A stretch of DNA of 15,445 nt. Origin: JAQVWU01 sp964628455. GTDB taxonomy: Bacteria; Bacillota; Clostridia; Oscillospirales; CAG-272. Where the stretch lies: assembly GCA_964628455.1 (NCBI GenBank), contig CAZVPD010000093.1, positions 1 to 15,445 of the forward strand. The letters are read 5' to 3'. Under the pieces are notes generated by a model that was not told where the DNA came from, ran no database searches, and saw nothing but the letters and a program-made list of their open reading frames with translations. Below, piece by piece: positions 6,734-14,146 of this stretch (the first letter of the stretch is position 1; each line of letters opens with the position of its first letter). The position numbers were made by a program, and so were the translations under genes.

Positions 6734-7716
6734 ATGGAACTGCGGACGATCGGTCAGGTTTCCGGAGATTACGGAATATCGGCCCGTATGCTCAGATATT
6801 ACGAGAAGACCGGGCTTATTCGGAGTTTGCGCAAAGAGGACTATGCTTACCGCATGTATGATGAAACCGCTTTGCGGCGGCTTCGGCAGATCGTCATCCT
6901 GCGCAGGCTGCGCGTGTCTGTGAAGCAGATCGCCGTTATCCTTTCGGAGCCGGCAGCGGAAAAGGCCATGGCGCTTCCGGAAAGCGAGTGGCCCAAGCCA
7001 ATCCNNNNNNNNNNGTCATCAGGAATGTTCTCAAGAGCCTTACGGCCGAATTGCGGGAGCAGGCCGGTATCTGTCCGGAACTCGGTATACTGACCGATTC
7101 GTCCGTTCTGGCCGCTGTCGGTTCACTTCCTTTACCGAAAAATCAACTGAAGGAGAAAACGGACATGGAAGATTTAAAAAAAGCGGAAGAAAAATACGGC
7201 AGGCTGACCGATAAAGACGTAAGAATCGTCTATCTGCCGCCCTCGGCGGTGGCTGCAAGCCATTCTGTCGGAGATGAACCGGAGAATGCCGCCGCACAGA
7301 TGACGGACAAATTCGTTATGGAACATAATTTGCCGGAGATCTGTCCGGGTCTGCGCCATTACGGCTTTAATCACCCGAATCCCGCGGATGAAACCGGCGA
7401 TCACGGCTATGAAATATGGGTCACCATACCCGGGGATATGGAAGTGGATGCACCGCTTATGAAGAAATATTTTCAGGGGGGCCTGTATGCCGCCCGGATG
7501 ATCCCGTTCGGCGCGTTTGAGGAATGGGACCGGCTGTATGAGTGGGTGCGCGAAAGCGAAAAATACGATTTCAATCTCACCGAAGACGGCGGGGAATGCA
7601 TGTACGGGCTGCTCGAAGAACACCTGAATTACAGGAACCGCGTGAAAAATTCAAGAACCGGAGACCTGAACGATTTTCAGCTTGATTTGCTGCTCCCGGT
7701 GAAAGAAAAGGGATAA
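6734..7716 (+). CDS. MerR-family transcriptional regulator with GyrI-like effector-binding domain (gap inside)
   Basis: The ATG at 6734 follows GGGAGACAGGCA. The N-terminal winged helix-turn-helix is typical MerR: TIGQVSGDYGISARMLRYYEKTGLI (residues 5-29, described in parts), then Y-R-M-Y-D and the recognition wing. A short coiled linker follows and is broken by 10 N (7005-7014). After the gap (frame changes from 2 to 1) come VIRNVLKSLTAELREQ, ending the dimerisation helix, and a GyrI-like/AraC-type effector domain (VRIVYLPPSAVAASHSVGD, HYGFNHPNP, YEIWVTIPGDMEVDAPL, LYAARMIPFGAFEEW). Both parts clearly belong to one gene; the missing stretch must be longer than 10 bases or differently phased. 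Known relatives sense hydrophobic or cationic drugs and activate their promoters. It likely controls its own promoter and possibly neighbouring small-molecule-modifying genes (inference). Confidence 0.88.
7005..7014. other. Assembly gap (10 N) in the MerR gene
   Basis: Ten N at 7005-7014. The reading frame differs on the two sides, and about 10-20 residues of the usual MerR linker helix appear to be missing or garbled just before it (LPESEWPKP does not look like the linker). The gap is therefore probably a placeholder of arbitrary length. Confidence 0.95.
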
Positions 7717-7848
7717 AACGGGCTTTCGCCGAAAATAAAGGACCGTTATTCTATGGCAGAAGGAAGTCCGGCTTAAAATGCCGCATGCCGGCGAAGGTCC
7801 GCCCCGCGTCATCCCGGTTTCCGTATGCCGAAAAATATTTTCCGGCGG
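7717..7848. other. Structured non-coding spacer between convergent genes
   Basis: No gene was found here. Several complementary segments are visible: TTCGCCG near 7727 with CGGCGAA near 7789, GGACC near 7740 with GGTCC near 7796, and a 20-base near-palindrome at 7827-7846 (GCCGAAAAATATTTTCCGGC, one mismatched pair). They may form a branched 3' structure for the MerR transcript. No canonical plus-strand terminator with a T-run was recognised. Confidence 0.35.
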
Positions 7849-7884
7849 ATAAAAAGCGGCCGGGGTCTTGAGAATCCCGGCCGC
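7849..7884 (-). terminator. Intrinsic terminator of the GH38-PTE-SBP operon
   Basis: GCGGCCGGG (7856-7864) pairs perfectly with CCCGGCCGC (7876-7884) around an 11-base loop. On the minus strand the stem is followed by TTTTTAT (complement of 7849-7855). It stands 33 bases past the stop of the solute-binding protein gene. Confidence 0.9.
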
Positions 7885-7917
7885 CCGTTATCATGTCTGC
7901 GCCGGGGTGCGTGTTTC

Positions 7918-9387
7918 TTATCCGATCGCCGCCAGCAGCTTTTCGAGGTCCGACTCCGCCTTCGCCTTTGCGCTTTCATAGCGTGAAACAAATTCTTTTT
8001 GACTTGTGAACGTGTCTTCGATGATCCCGGCGATCCCTCCGATATCTGCGAGTTTGCCGAGATCGAAGGACATCGTTTCGCTGCACAGCCTGACCATATC
8101 CTTGGATTCATTGTCGCGAAGTTCTTTTTCCAGCAGCAGTATATCGTATTTGGCCGCGATGGAGGTGTATCTCGAAACAGCCGCCATCGTTTCGGTCATT
8201 TTGCCGGCAAAATGCACCGAATCTTCGGGCACGGTGACGGGGATCATCGCGCAGGTCGTGATCCACTGATTCCCCGACGTGATGTAATCGCTTTGCGATT
8301 CGTCTTTCTTCGGAAACGGCACAAAACCGTAGTCGTCCTCCATGTCGCGCAGCAGCGAAAGGTCGCATCCGGCCAGATAAACGAAGATCGCGCGGTTTTC
8401 CTTGAACGCGCTGACGCCCGCATATCCCGTATTGAAGAGAATATCGCTGCCGGTGAAATAATCCAGCACGCTGTCCATCAGGCTGATGTTTTTCTCCGAA
8501 CCGTAGACCGGTATGACCGTTCCTTCGGGGTCCTTGTCGGTGATACGGCCTCCGGCGCTGAAGTAATTGATGTACCCGCCGGTATGGAGCGGGACCAGGT
8601 CGTCGTCACAGGTGTATTTACCGTCGCCGTTAAGGTCCCGTGCCCTGTCCTTATAAACAGAGCTCATCTTTTCGAGCGTCCATTTCCCGTCATAGACGTC
8701 CCCGTACGGATATTCGATCCCGTAATCGCCGAAAAGCTTCATGTTGAAGGCATAGCCCGATATGGCCGTGACCGAGCGGTTGGTGATATCGCCCGTCGCG
8801 AAAAATACCTTTCCGCCGATGCCGAGGTCCTTGATGATGTTTTTGTTCCACCAGTCGCGCGTCAGGTCGATTTCTTCGATCGCATTCATGTCGCGTACGG
8901 ACCTTTCGAGGGCCAGCGGATAAGCGGCATACGCCATCGAAGCCAGCGCCAGGTCGTAGGCATCTTCCTGAGCCGCGATTAGGCTGCGCAGTGTGGTGCA
9001 GACGTCGCCGTCGGTTTTGTCGACGAAGTAATCGAACGAAACGTTGTAATAATCTTCGATTTTGTACTGGCGTTCGATCAGAGCGTCGTTTACGCTGTCT
9101 CCGAATATTTCGAAATCGGGCGACTGCGGCACGCGGATCGCACTGTTGAAGTCGGAAGCGCAGATCACGCGGAAAATCCTTCCCGCGAAATCCTCTTTTT
9201 CGAACAATGTGAGTACATTGGTCTTGTCGGTGACCTTTTCGCCTGCCGCGGAACCGGATGTTTCCGGAATTTGCGAAACGGCGTCAGCGGGTCCCGGCGT
9301 GGCAGCGCAGGAAACAAACAGGAAAGACAGGACGAGCGCGGCGGCTATCGGGACGGTCAGACCCGTTTTCATCTTCGTAAAATCCAT
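7918..9387 (-). CDS. ABC-type extracellular solute-binding lipoprotein
   Basis: A 489-residue protein. The ATG at 9387 has GGAGG nine bases upstream. Residues 1-27 are a lipoprotein signal peptide: basic start (K5, K7), hydrophobic stretch, then the lipobox-like LFVSC with C27 as the predicted lipidated cysteine. Phenylalanine at -3 is less usual. A Thr/Ser/Ala-rich tether follows, then a long extracellular domain of the sugar-type (family 1-like) binding-protein kind, with aromatic-rich stretches (RDWWNKN, 178-184). DLNGDGKYTCDD (251-262) fits a calcium-binding EF-hand/dockerin-like loop, a feature seen in some Bacillota binding proteins. It is the last gene of the GH38-like operon, 81 bases after the phosphotriesterase gene. 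No permease is adjacent, so its transporter must be elsewhere or shared. The ligand is probably a carbohydrate, judged by context only. Confidence 0.88.
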   Translation of the reverse strand: MDFTKMKTGLTVPIAAALVLSFLFVSCAATPGPADAVSQIPETSGSAAGEKVTDKTNVLTLFEKEDFAGRIFRVICASDFNSAIRVPQSPDFEIFGDSVNDALIERQYKIEDYYNVSFDYFVDKTDGDVCTTLRSLIAAQEDAYDLALASMAYAAYPLALERSVRDMNAIEEIDLTRDWWNKNIIKDLGIGGKVFFATGDITNRSVTAISGYAFNMKLFGDYGIEYPYGDVYDGKWTLEKMSSVYKDRARDLNGDGKYTCDDDLVPLHTGGYINYFSAGGRITDKDPEGTVIPVYGSEKNISLMDSVLDYFTGSDILFNTGYAGVSAFKENRAIFVYLAGCDLSLLRDMEDDYGFVPFPKKDESQSDYITSGNQWITTCAMIPVTVPEDSVHFAGKMTETMAAVSRYTSIAAKYDILLLEKELRDNESKDMVRLCSETMSFDLGKLADIGGIAGIIEDTFTSQKEFVSRYESAKAKAESDLEKLLAAIG

Positions 9388-9447
9388 ATCATGCAGCCTC
9401 CGTTTTAAATTTTTCTTCGGAATGTCCGGCGAAGGGCGCCGTTCCGC

Positions 9448-9466
9448 AGCGGGGATTCCGGGGTCC
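9448..9466 (-). repeat. Copy 1 of a 19-base near-identical intergenic element
   Basis: On the minus strand GACCCCGGAATCCCCGCTG lies just after the phosphotriesterase stop, before the binding-protein gene. It matches the plus-strand element at 13281-13299 in 18 of 19 positions. Its core contains the partial palindrome GGA-N2-CCGG-N2-TCC. Confidence 0.45.
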
Positions 9467-9468
9467 GC

Positions 9469-10467
9469 TCAGCTGAGAAGGCGCGCCGGGTTTTCGCGTA
9501 TGACGCCGTCCAGCTGGCTTTCCGTCAGACCCAGTGAGAGCAGCTTCGGGAAAGTCTCCGTAAACAGGCCGGCGTATCCCTCTCCGCCGTATTTTTTCAG
9601 CCTGATTTTCCAGCAGACGTCCTGCGAAAGCAGAAGCGACTTTTCCCATCCGTGTTCGAAAACGGAGAGCACGTCCCTGATCCTGCGGTCGTCCCCGATG
9701 ATGCCGGAAAAATTCATCCCGAACTGGTCGAAGGACACCCAGGCTCCGCGTTTGACGGCTTTTTCGACTTCATTGTCCATTGTCCAGTGCCCCATTACGA
9801 TTTTGCTCAGATCGGCGCCCTCCCGCTCTGCGGCGTCAAGGGCGCCGTACGGGGCGCTGTGGATAATGACTGGCGCGCCGGTTTCTTTCTGAGCGGTCAT
9901 GACGGCGTCAAGGAGGACACGGTCGGTGGATTCGCCGTGCTGCAGGCCGACCTCGCCGAGTATGCCGGGCTTTATGCCCGTATCGCCGGCGCCTTCGAAA
10001 AATTCCCGGATCATATGGTCCGCGAGTTTGTTCTTTTCTCCGTTCAGGATCATCTCCCGGACAGGGCTGCCGACGGAAGGGAAGTAGTAAAAGGTACCGC
10101 CCATGATGATATGAACGCCGCTCTTTTCGGATATTTCGCGCAGCCTGAGCGGGTCGCGGCCGAGGTCTTCGGTCGTGACCTCGAAGATCGTTTTGCCCCC
10201 CGCCGCCCTGAAGGGCTTCAGTTCCTCCGCCATATCGTCCGCATTGTCAAAGAGGACGTTGTCCTTGTATCCGAAAACGATCGACTGCAGGTCCCCGGCG
10301 ATCCTGCTCCGGTTTTCGGGCGTGACCTTTTCATCGCTCATTTTCTCCGCGCCCCAGGATTTAAAATAAACGCGTGTCGTGTCCATCCAGAGATGCTCGT
10401 GCGTCAGAGCAGGTCCCAGTTCATCGACCGGTACGGGACCGAGGACCGTCTGCACCGTCTTTTTCAT
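9469..10467 (-). CDS. Phosphotriesterase-family (COG1735) metal-dependent hydrolase
   Basis: A 332-residue protein of the amidohydrolase superfamily. The ATG overlaps the TGA of the GH38-like gene (ATGA), so it is translationally coupled. Metal ligands can be placed in order: HxH as H23/H25 (LTHEHLW), a bridging glutamate E172 (GILGEVG), H203 (VIIHSAPYG), H227 (VMGHW) and D283 (LLSQDV). Glutamate at the bridging site, as in E. coli Php, replaces the carboxylated lysine of classical phosphotriesterases. Length fits the family. Known members of COG1735 include sugar-lactone and phospho-furanose lactonases, so hydrolysis of a sugar lactone or ester made during glycan breakdown is a reasonable inference; phosphotriesterase activity itself is unlikely. 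No signal peptide, hence cytoplasmic. Confidence 0.9.
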   Translation of the reverse strand: MKKTVQTVLGPVPVDELGPALTHEHLWMDTTRVYFKSWGAEKMSDEKVTPENRSRIAGDLQSIVFGYKDNVLFDNADDMAEELKPFRAAGGKTIFEVTTEDLGRDPLRLREISEKSGVHIIMGGTFYYFPSVGSPVREMILNGEKNKLADHMIREFFEGAGDTGIKPGILGEVGLQHGESTDRVLLDAVMTAQKETGAPVIIHSAPYGALDAAEREGADLSKIVMGHWTMDNEVEKAVKRGAWVSFDQFGMNFSGIIGDDRRIRDVLSVFEHGWEKSLLLSQDVCWKIRLKKYGGEGYAGLFTETFPKLLSLGLTESQLDGVIRENPARLLS

Positions 10468-13118
10468 TGCTGTTCCGCCTCCCTGCGGAGCTCCAGCCTG
10501 ACTGTGACCGTTTTATAGGCGCCGACGGGGATGGCCGCAGGGTCAGCCGGACACAGGTCTTCCTCGGTCAGCGTGCACAGGGAGGCGGATACGACCGCGG
10601 CTCCCGTCATTTTCAGGGATGCGGACGATTTTATGCCCGACGTTTCCCTGAGGCGCAGGATCATGCCGCGCCCGTCCTCCGCGGCTTTCATGCAGACGGG
10701 CGATATGTTTGCGGCGCCCGTATCAAGCTCCGCTTTTGCGCAGCGTCCCTTGAGAAGACGGGGCTCATAAATGAAGGAATCGGAAAAGACCGCGGCGTCG
10801 GCCCCCTTTCCCGAGGTGACGGAAAAGCGGTAAAGGACTTCCCCCTGCTGGGAAACGGGGAAGTTCGTGCGGCTGTTGCTGCAGGCCGCCATCACGTAAA
10901 TATGGGCGTTTTTGATGTCTTTTTTCGTGACGAACGGTTCGTTGAATCCGGCGGGATTCAGCCAGTGGTGCGCCTGAGAGACGGTTGTCGGATGCAGCCC
11001 GCCGAATTTGGCGATTATCGGCCCGGCGCAGGCGAGGACGATGCGCGTACCGGCGTTTTCGACCGAACACCGGCCGCAGGCGGTGTAATGGTTGGTGTTG
11101 GCCCCCGGCAGTATATCGTCGAAAGCGCGTATCGGCGCCCCGGTTCCCTGATAGGAAAATTCCGGATTTTCCGCGGCAAAGGGAAAGCAGACGTACAGTT
11201 CCCTCAGCGGCGTCCGGTCAAGCGTTATCCGGCAGGAGAAGTCGATGCGTGCGAGCCCGTGATAGAGGGTGATCTCCGAGATGATCAGGGGAGCGGAGTA
11301 AACCGAGGAACGGATCACCACGCTGTCCGCGACGGGTCCGGATTTGCGCCTTTCCATCGAAAAGGCCCGCTGCATGTGAAGGGTATCGCCGCGGATATCA
11401 TAAGCGGCAACGGCTCCGAACGGCATGTCACCGCCGGTCAGGTATGCGCCGGCCTGTTTGTCGAAGATGGCCGTCACGCCGCAGCCCGAACGGTCGAGTT
11501 CGATCCTGTAAAACCTGTTTTCGAGTCTGTTTTCCGTGATGCTGACCTCCGGCGCGGTTTTTGCCGGTCCGCTGATGTCGTAATTGTCCGCGGAAAACGC
11601 CGGCGCGTCGGTCAGCGCCGTATATTCGCGTATTTTTCTGCCGGGCAGGCACAGGGCGCAGGCGTCCGTGATCCCGCATACCGGCAGAAGGGGGTCGTCG
11701 GCGCTGTCCCACTGAACGGTTATGACGCGGCCTTCGTCGTTTTTCAATACGGATGCGTTTTCGAAGTCCGGGGAAATTTCATCCGAAAGTCCCGAGGCGA
11801 TCCCTTTCCCCGCGAACGGCGAAAACAGCGTATAAGCGCCCTCCGGTCCGGGTAAGGCCGCAGCCGCAGCCTCGTCCCAAAGCAGGGCGGCTTTCCGGGC
11901 GGCGTCATTTGCGTAGTTGATTTTCAGCAGGCGGTTGTATTCGTTGGCAAATCCGTGCGACACCGACATGCCGAAGCAGTGTTCGTCATACAGGATGGCC
12001 GAACGGTAGATCCCGCCGGCAAGGTCCGTGCAGCCGCGGCCGCCGAGGGCAAGCAGCTTTTCGGCGGATTCCGTCTGTGCGAGCACACGCCTGTTGACCG
12101 CCGTGGACTGCGCCTCGGTCAGCGACATCACGGTATAGTCGGTATGCGGCATCTCCCCCGTGACCGAAGGAAGTTCGCGGCCGGCGCAGTCCCGTGCGAG
12201 GGCGTCGAAAAACATCGAGTTGGTGCCGACGATGATCTTGATGTCCTCGTGTTCGCTGTTCCAGCGGAGGGCGATATCCGAGATGCCGATGAGCGGCTGC
12301 TGGTTGTCCGAGCCGTGGTCGATGTAGCGCATCACGCCGTAGGGAGCTCCGCACCGCCGGATGTCGCCGATGAAACGGGGCAGATACCGCAGGACATCCT
12401 CATAGCTTTCATGAGGAACGATCGTGTCCGCGTCGTCCCCGAACCAGCCGTAACCGTCCTGATACCAGGTGAAGATCTCCCCGCCGGCGACCGACCGCCA
12501 CAGAAAAGCGCCCGGGTGTCCCCATGGGAAGAGCGCTTTTTCGTCCCAGCAGTCATGCTTTACGGGGGGAACCGCGCCCGTACAGTCGGGCCAGCGGAAA
12601 TATTTCGGAAAACCGGCGAACAGGTATTTCACCCCGGCTTCCGACAGGGCTTCGATCATGCCGTCGCTCATGCCGGGCATATCGGTCAGGCACGCGGTCC
12701 TGATCTTCACGCCGCATTCCGCGGCATAGGCAAAGGACGGATACATCAGCCGCGCGATCTCTTCCCGCGAGCAGATGCCGTCGATGACATTGGCATACAG
12801 GGCGGGGATCTCGATCCTGCCTTCCCGGATATAACAGACCATAAGCCGCCGGTTCTCCACGCCTGTATGGCGCAGGTAGTGATCGAGCGACCAGAACTGC
12901 CCGATGCTGTAGCGGTAGCGGGCTTCATACGGATATCCGGCTGTCCTGCCGCAGAAATCAAGCACGTCGTCATAGTACCCGCAGTAAACGCGCAGCAGCT
13001 CGTCTATGCTGTGCGTATAGCCGAGGTCATGGTGTGCGGTCGGAATGAAATAGACGTAAAAAGGTTTTCGTGCCGGATCCGGAGAAAATCCGTCCGGTAT
13101 GTTTCCCCCGTGGTTCAA
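10464..13118 (-). CDS. GH38-like glycoside hydrolase (alpha-mannosidase superfamily)
   Basis: An 884-residue protein from the preferred TTG at 13118, which has GGGGGAG seven bases before it. A GTG further upstream (13181) gives 905 residues, but it overlaps the -10 box of the promoter and cannot be in the transcript. Residues about 19-300 match the GH38 N-terminal catalytic domain: the metal-site HxD in TAHHDLGYT (H29, D31), IGQFWSLDHYLR, EGRIEIPALYANVIDG, and TDMPGMSDGMIEALSEAG, where D146 corresponds to the nucleophile/metal-ligand aspartate. DHGSDNQQP and RWNSEHED follow. The C-terminal half is beta-rich (RFYRIELDRSGCGVTAIFDK), as in GH38 supersandwich domains. No signal peptide is seen, so it probably acts in the cytoplasm on imported oligosaccharides. 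It is first in the operon with the hydrolase and binding protein. Mannose specificity is not assured because it is divergent. Confidence 0.85.
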   Translation of the reverse strand: MNHGGNIPDGFSPDPARKPFYVYFIPTAHHDLGYTHSIDELLRVYCGYYDDVLDFCGRTAGYPYEARYRYSIGQFWSLDHYLRHTGVENRRLMVCYIREGRIEIPALYANVIDGICSREEIARLMYPSFAYAAECGVKIRTACLTDMPGMSDGMIEALSEAGVKYLFAGFPKYFRWPDCTGAVPPVKHDCWDEKALFPWGHPGAFLWRSVAGGEIFTWYQDGYGWFGDDADTIVPHESYEDVLRYLPRFIGDIRRCGAPYGVMRYIDHGSDNQQPLIGISDIALRWNSEHEDIKIIVGTNSMFFDALARDCAGRELPSVTGEMPHTDYTVMSLTEAQSTAVNRRVLAQTESAEKLLALGGRGCTDLAGGIYRSAILYDEHCFGMSVSHGFANEYNRLLKINYANDAARKAALLWDEAAAAALPGPEGAYTLFSPFAGKGIASGLSDEISPDFENASVLKNDEGRVITVQWDSADDPLLPVCGITDACALCLPGRKIREYTALTDAPAFSADNYDISGPAKTAPEVSITENRLENRFYRIELDRSGCGVTAIFDKQAGAYLTGGDMPFGAVAAYDIRGDTLHMQRAFSMERRKSGPVADSVVIRSSVYSAPLIISEITLYHGLARIDFSCRITLDRTPLRELYVCFPFAAENPEFSYQGTGAPIRAFDDILPGANTNHYTACGRCSVENAGTRIVLACAGPIIAKFGGLHPTTVSQAHHWLNPAGFNEPFVTKKDIKNAHIYVMAACSNSRTNFPVSQQGEVLYRFSVTSGKGADAAVFSDSFIYEPRLLKGRCAKAELDTGAANISPVCMKAAEDGRGMILRLRETSGIKSSASLKMTGAAVVSASLCTLTEEDLCPADPAAIPVGAYKTVTVRLELRREAEQQ

Positions 13119-13171
13119 TAGTATCTCCCCCTCTTCTCCTCTTCGCGGCCGTATCCGCGCTTTACAGGACC

Positions 13172-13200
13172 AATATAGCACAAGGGAGAGGATATGTAAA
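13172..13200 (-). promoter_or_regulatory. Promoter of the GH38-PTE-SBP operon
   Basis: On the minus strand: -35 TTTACA (complement of 13195-13200), a 17-base spacer, -10 TATATT (complement of 13172-13177). Transcription should start near 13165, leaving a leader of about 47 bases before the TTG start; the leader holds a small CGCGG/CCGCG hairpin (13144-13159). Confidence 0.8.
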
Positions 13201-13207
13201 TTATTTG

Positions 13208-13229
13208 GTTAAATTGCATCAGAATTAAC
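13208..13229. promoter_or_regulatory. Inverted repeat upstream of the operon promoter (possible operator)
   Basis: GTTAA (13208-13212) and TTAAC (13225-13229) are inverted arms in an AT-rich stretch just upstream of the -35 box of the GH38-like operon. A separate perfect 10-base palindrome, GGCAGCTGCC, lies at 13248-13257. Either may bind a regulator controlling the divergent genes; no regulator gene is adjacent. Confidence 0.3.
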
Positions 13230-13280
13230 AAAAAGTTCATAATATTCGGCAGCTGCCCGCTTTCGCATGAGAAAACGGGA

Positions 13281-13299
13281 GACCCCGGAATCCGCGCTG
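13281..13299 (+). repeat. Copy 2 of the 19-base intergenic element, abutting a promoter
   Basis: GACCCCGGAATCCGCGCTG ends three bases before the -35 box at 13303. It matches the minus-strand element at 9448-9466 in 18 of 19 positions. Position next to a strong promoter suggests a regulatory site, but only two copies were noticed. Confidence 0.45.
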
Positions 13300-13302
13300 G
13301 GA

Positions 13303-13331
13303 TTGACAGGAACGGACCGGCGCGGTATAAT
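13303..13331 (+). promoter_or_regulatory. Perfect-consensus sigma-A promoter of the GNAT gene
   Basis: TTGACA (13303-13308), a 17-base spacer and TATAAT (13326-13331) match the sigma-A/sigma-70 consensus at every position. The leader then contains a GCGGGC-GAAAA-GCCCGC hairpin (13344-13360) before the ribosome site GGGAGGGG. Confidence 0.92.
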
Positions 13332-13343
13332 CAAATAAGCCGG

Positions 13344-13360
13344 GCGGGCGAAAAGCCCGC
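13344..13360 (+). other. 5' leader hairpin
   Basis: Six GC pairs (13344-13349 with 13355-13360) enclose a GAAAA loop, placed right at the expected 5' end of the GNAT mRNA. It probably protects the transcript; no T-run follows, so it is not an attenuator by itself. Confidence 0.5.
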
Positions 13361-13385
13361 GCCGATGCGTGAAGGGAGGGGTAAC

Positions 13386-14123
13386 ATGAATTTCAAAAAA
13401 GCGGCCGCGCTGTTTGACGGCTGGGATGACGCGCTGATCCTGTCCTGCCTGCAGGGGCATATGGGGGAGATGACCGCGTACGGCGATGAACCGGAATCGG
13501 CCGCCATCGTCTCGGGCGATTTATGCTTCTTTGCGGGAAAGCCGGACCCGGCGCTGTTTGAAGGGATAAGCGGTCCCTGCTATCTGGTCCCGATGGACGC
13601 GGGCTGGGAAAGCCTGACCGAGAGCTTTTACGGCAGCCGGGTCCGCAGATTCCTGCGTTATGCCATCAAAAAAGAACCGGATGTCTTTGACAGGGAGAAA
13701 CTGGCGTCGTTCTGCCGCGTGCCCGGTCCGGATTACGAGCTGCGCATGATCGATGAGGGCATATACAACGCGCTGCTCGGGGAGAAGTGGTCTGCCGACC
13801 TGTGCTCCCGTTTCGAAAATTACGACGACTATAAAAAAAGGGCCGTCGGGACGGCCGTTCTGCACAGGGGAGCGCCCGTTTCGGGCGCTTCACCCTACGC
13901 GGTTTACGACGGCGGCATCGATATAGAGATCGACACGAAGCCGGAATACAGGCGGCGGGGACTCGCGACCGCGTGCGGAGCCCTGCTGATTCTGGAATGC
14001 CTGAAGAGGACAATCTATCCGGGCTGGGACGCGCACGACCTGCGTTCGGTCGCCCTCGCGCGGAAGCTGGGATACACCCCCGACAGGGCCTACACGGCCT
14101 ATGAGCTGACCGGCGCGGAGTAA
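13386..14123 (+). CDS. GNAT acetyltransferase (GNAT_acetyltran type)
   Basis: A 245-residue protein. The ATG at 13386 (MNFKKAAALFDGWDDALILSC) has GGGAGGGG before it; an upstream in-frame ATG at 13365 lacks such a site. The N-terminal half (about 1-115) is the substrate-side domain of this family: WDDALILSCLQGHMG, then SFYGSRVRRFLRYAIKKEP. The C-terminal half is the acetyl-CoA domain: IDIEIDTKPEYRRRGLATACG (around residues 178-198, with RRRGLA as the pyrophosphate loop), then WDAHDLRSVALARKLGY. The family, of about 250 residues, is common in Bacillota and poorly characterised; a small-molecule or peptide amine is the likely substrate. It is transcribed alone from a consensus promoter and ends in its own terminator, divergent from the GH38-like operon. 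Confidence 0.92.
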   Translation: MNFKKAAALFDGWDDALILSCLQGHMGEMTAYGDEPESAAIVSGDLCFFAGKPDPALFEGISGPCYLVPMDAGWESLTESFYGSRVRRFLRYAIKKEPDVFDREKLASFCRVPGPDYELRMIDEGIYNALLGEKWSADLCSRFENYDDYKKRAVGTAVLHRGAPVSGASPYAVYDGGIDIEIDTKPEYRRRGLATACGALLILECLKRTIYPGWDAHDLRSVALARKLGYTPDRAYTAYELTGAE

Positions 14124-14143
14124 ACGATCCGCACCGGCTTTTT
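14110..14143 (+). terminator. Intrinsic terminator overlapping the GNAT stop codon
   Basis: CCGGCGCGGA (14110-14119) pairs with TCCGCACCGG (14128-14137) with one internal mismatch and an 8-base loop, followed by C and TTTTT (14139-14143). The TAA stop (14121-14123) sits in the loop, so the upstream arm is coding sequence. The converging nucleoside hydrolase gene ends only three bases beyond. Confidence 0.85.
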
Positions 14144-14146
14144 GTT

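Noticed and set aside
7754..7777. Very short open frame (MAEGSPA) in the convergent spacer
   Set aside because: Only seven codons, no ribosome site; not supported as a gene.
7999..8982. Plus-strand open frame opposite the binding lipoprotein
   Set aside because: The minus strand has a lipobox signal peptide, ribosome site and terminator; the plus frame is a shadow.
9652..10518. Long plus-strand open frame opposite the phosphotriesterase gene
   Set aside because: It is antisense to a gene with a complete set of metal ligands, has no family features and no ribosome site; GC-rich DNA commonly opens such shadow frames.
10374..11855. 493-codon plus-strand open frame opposite the GH38-like gene
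   Set aside because: Arginine/glycine-rich shadow composition, no motif, and the opposite strand has clear GH38 signatures and operon signals.
11955..13121. 388-codon plus-strand open frame opposite the GH38 catalytic domain
   Set aside because: Same reason: it mirrors the catalytic region and shows no recognisable domain or start signal.
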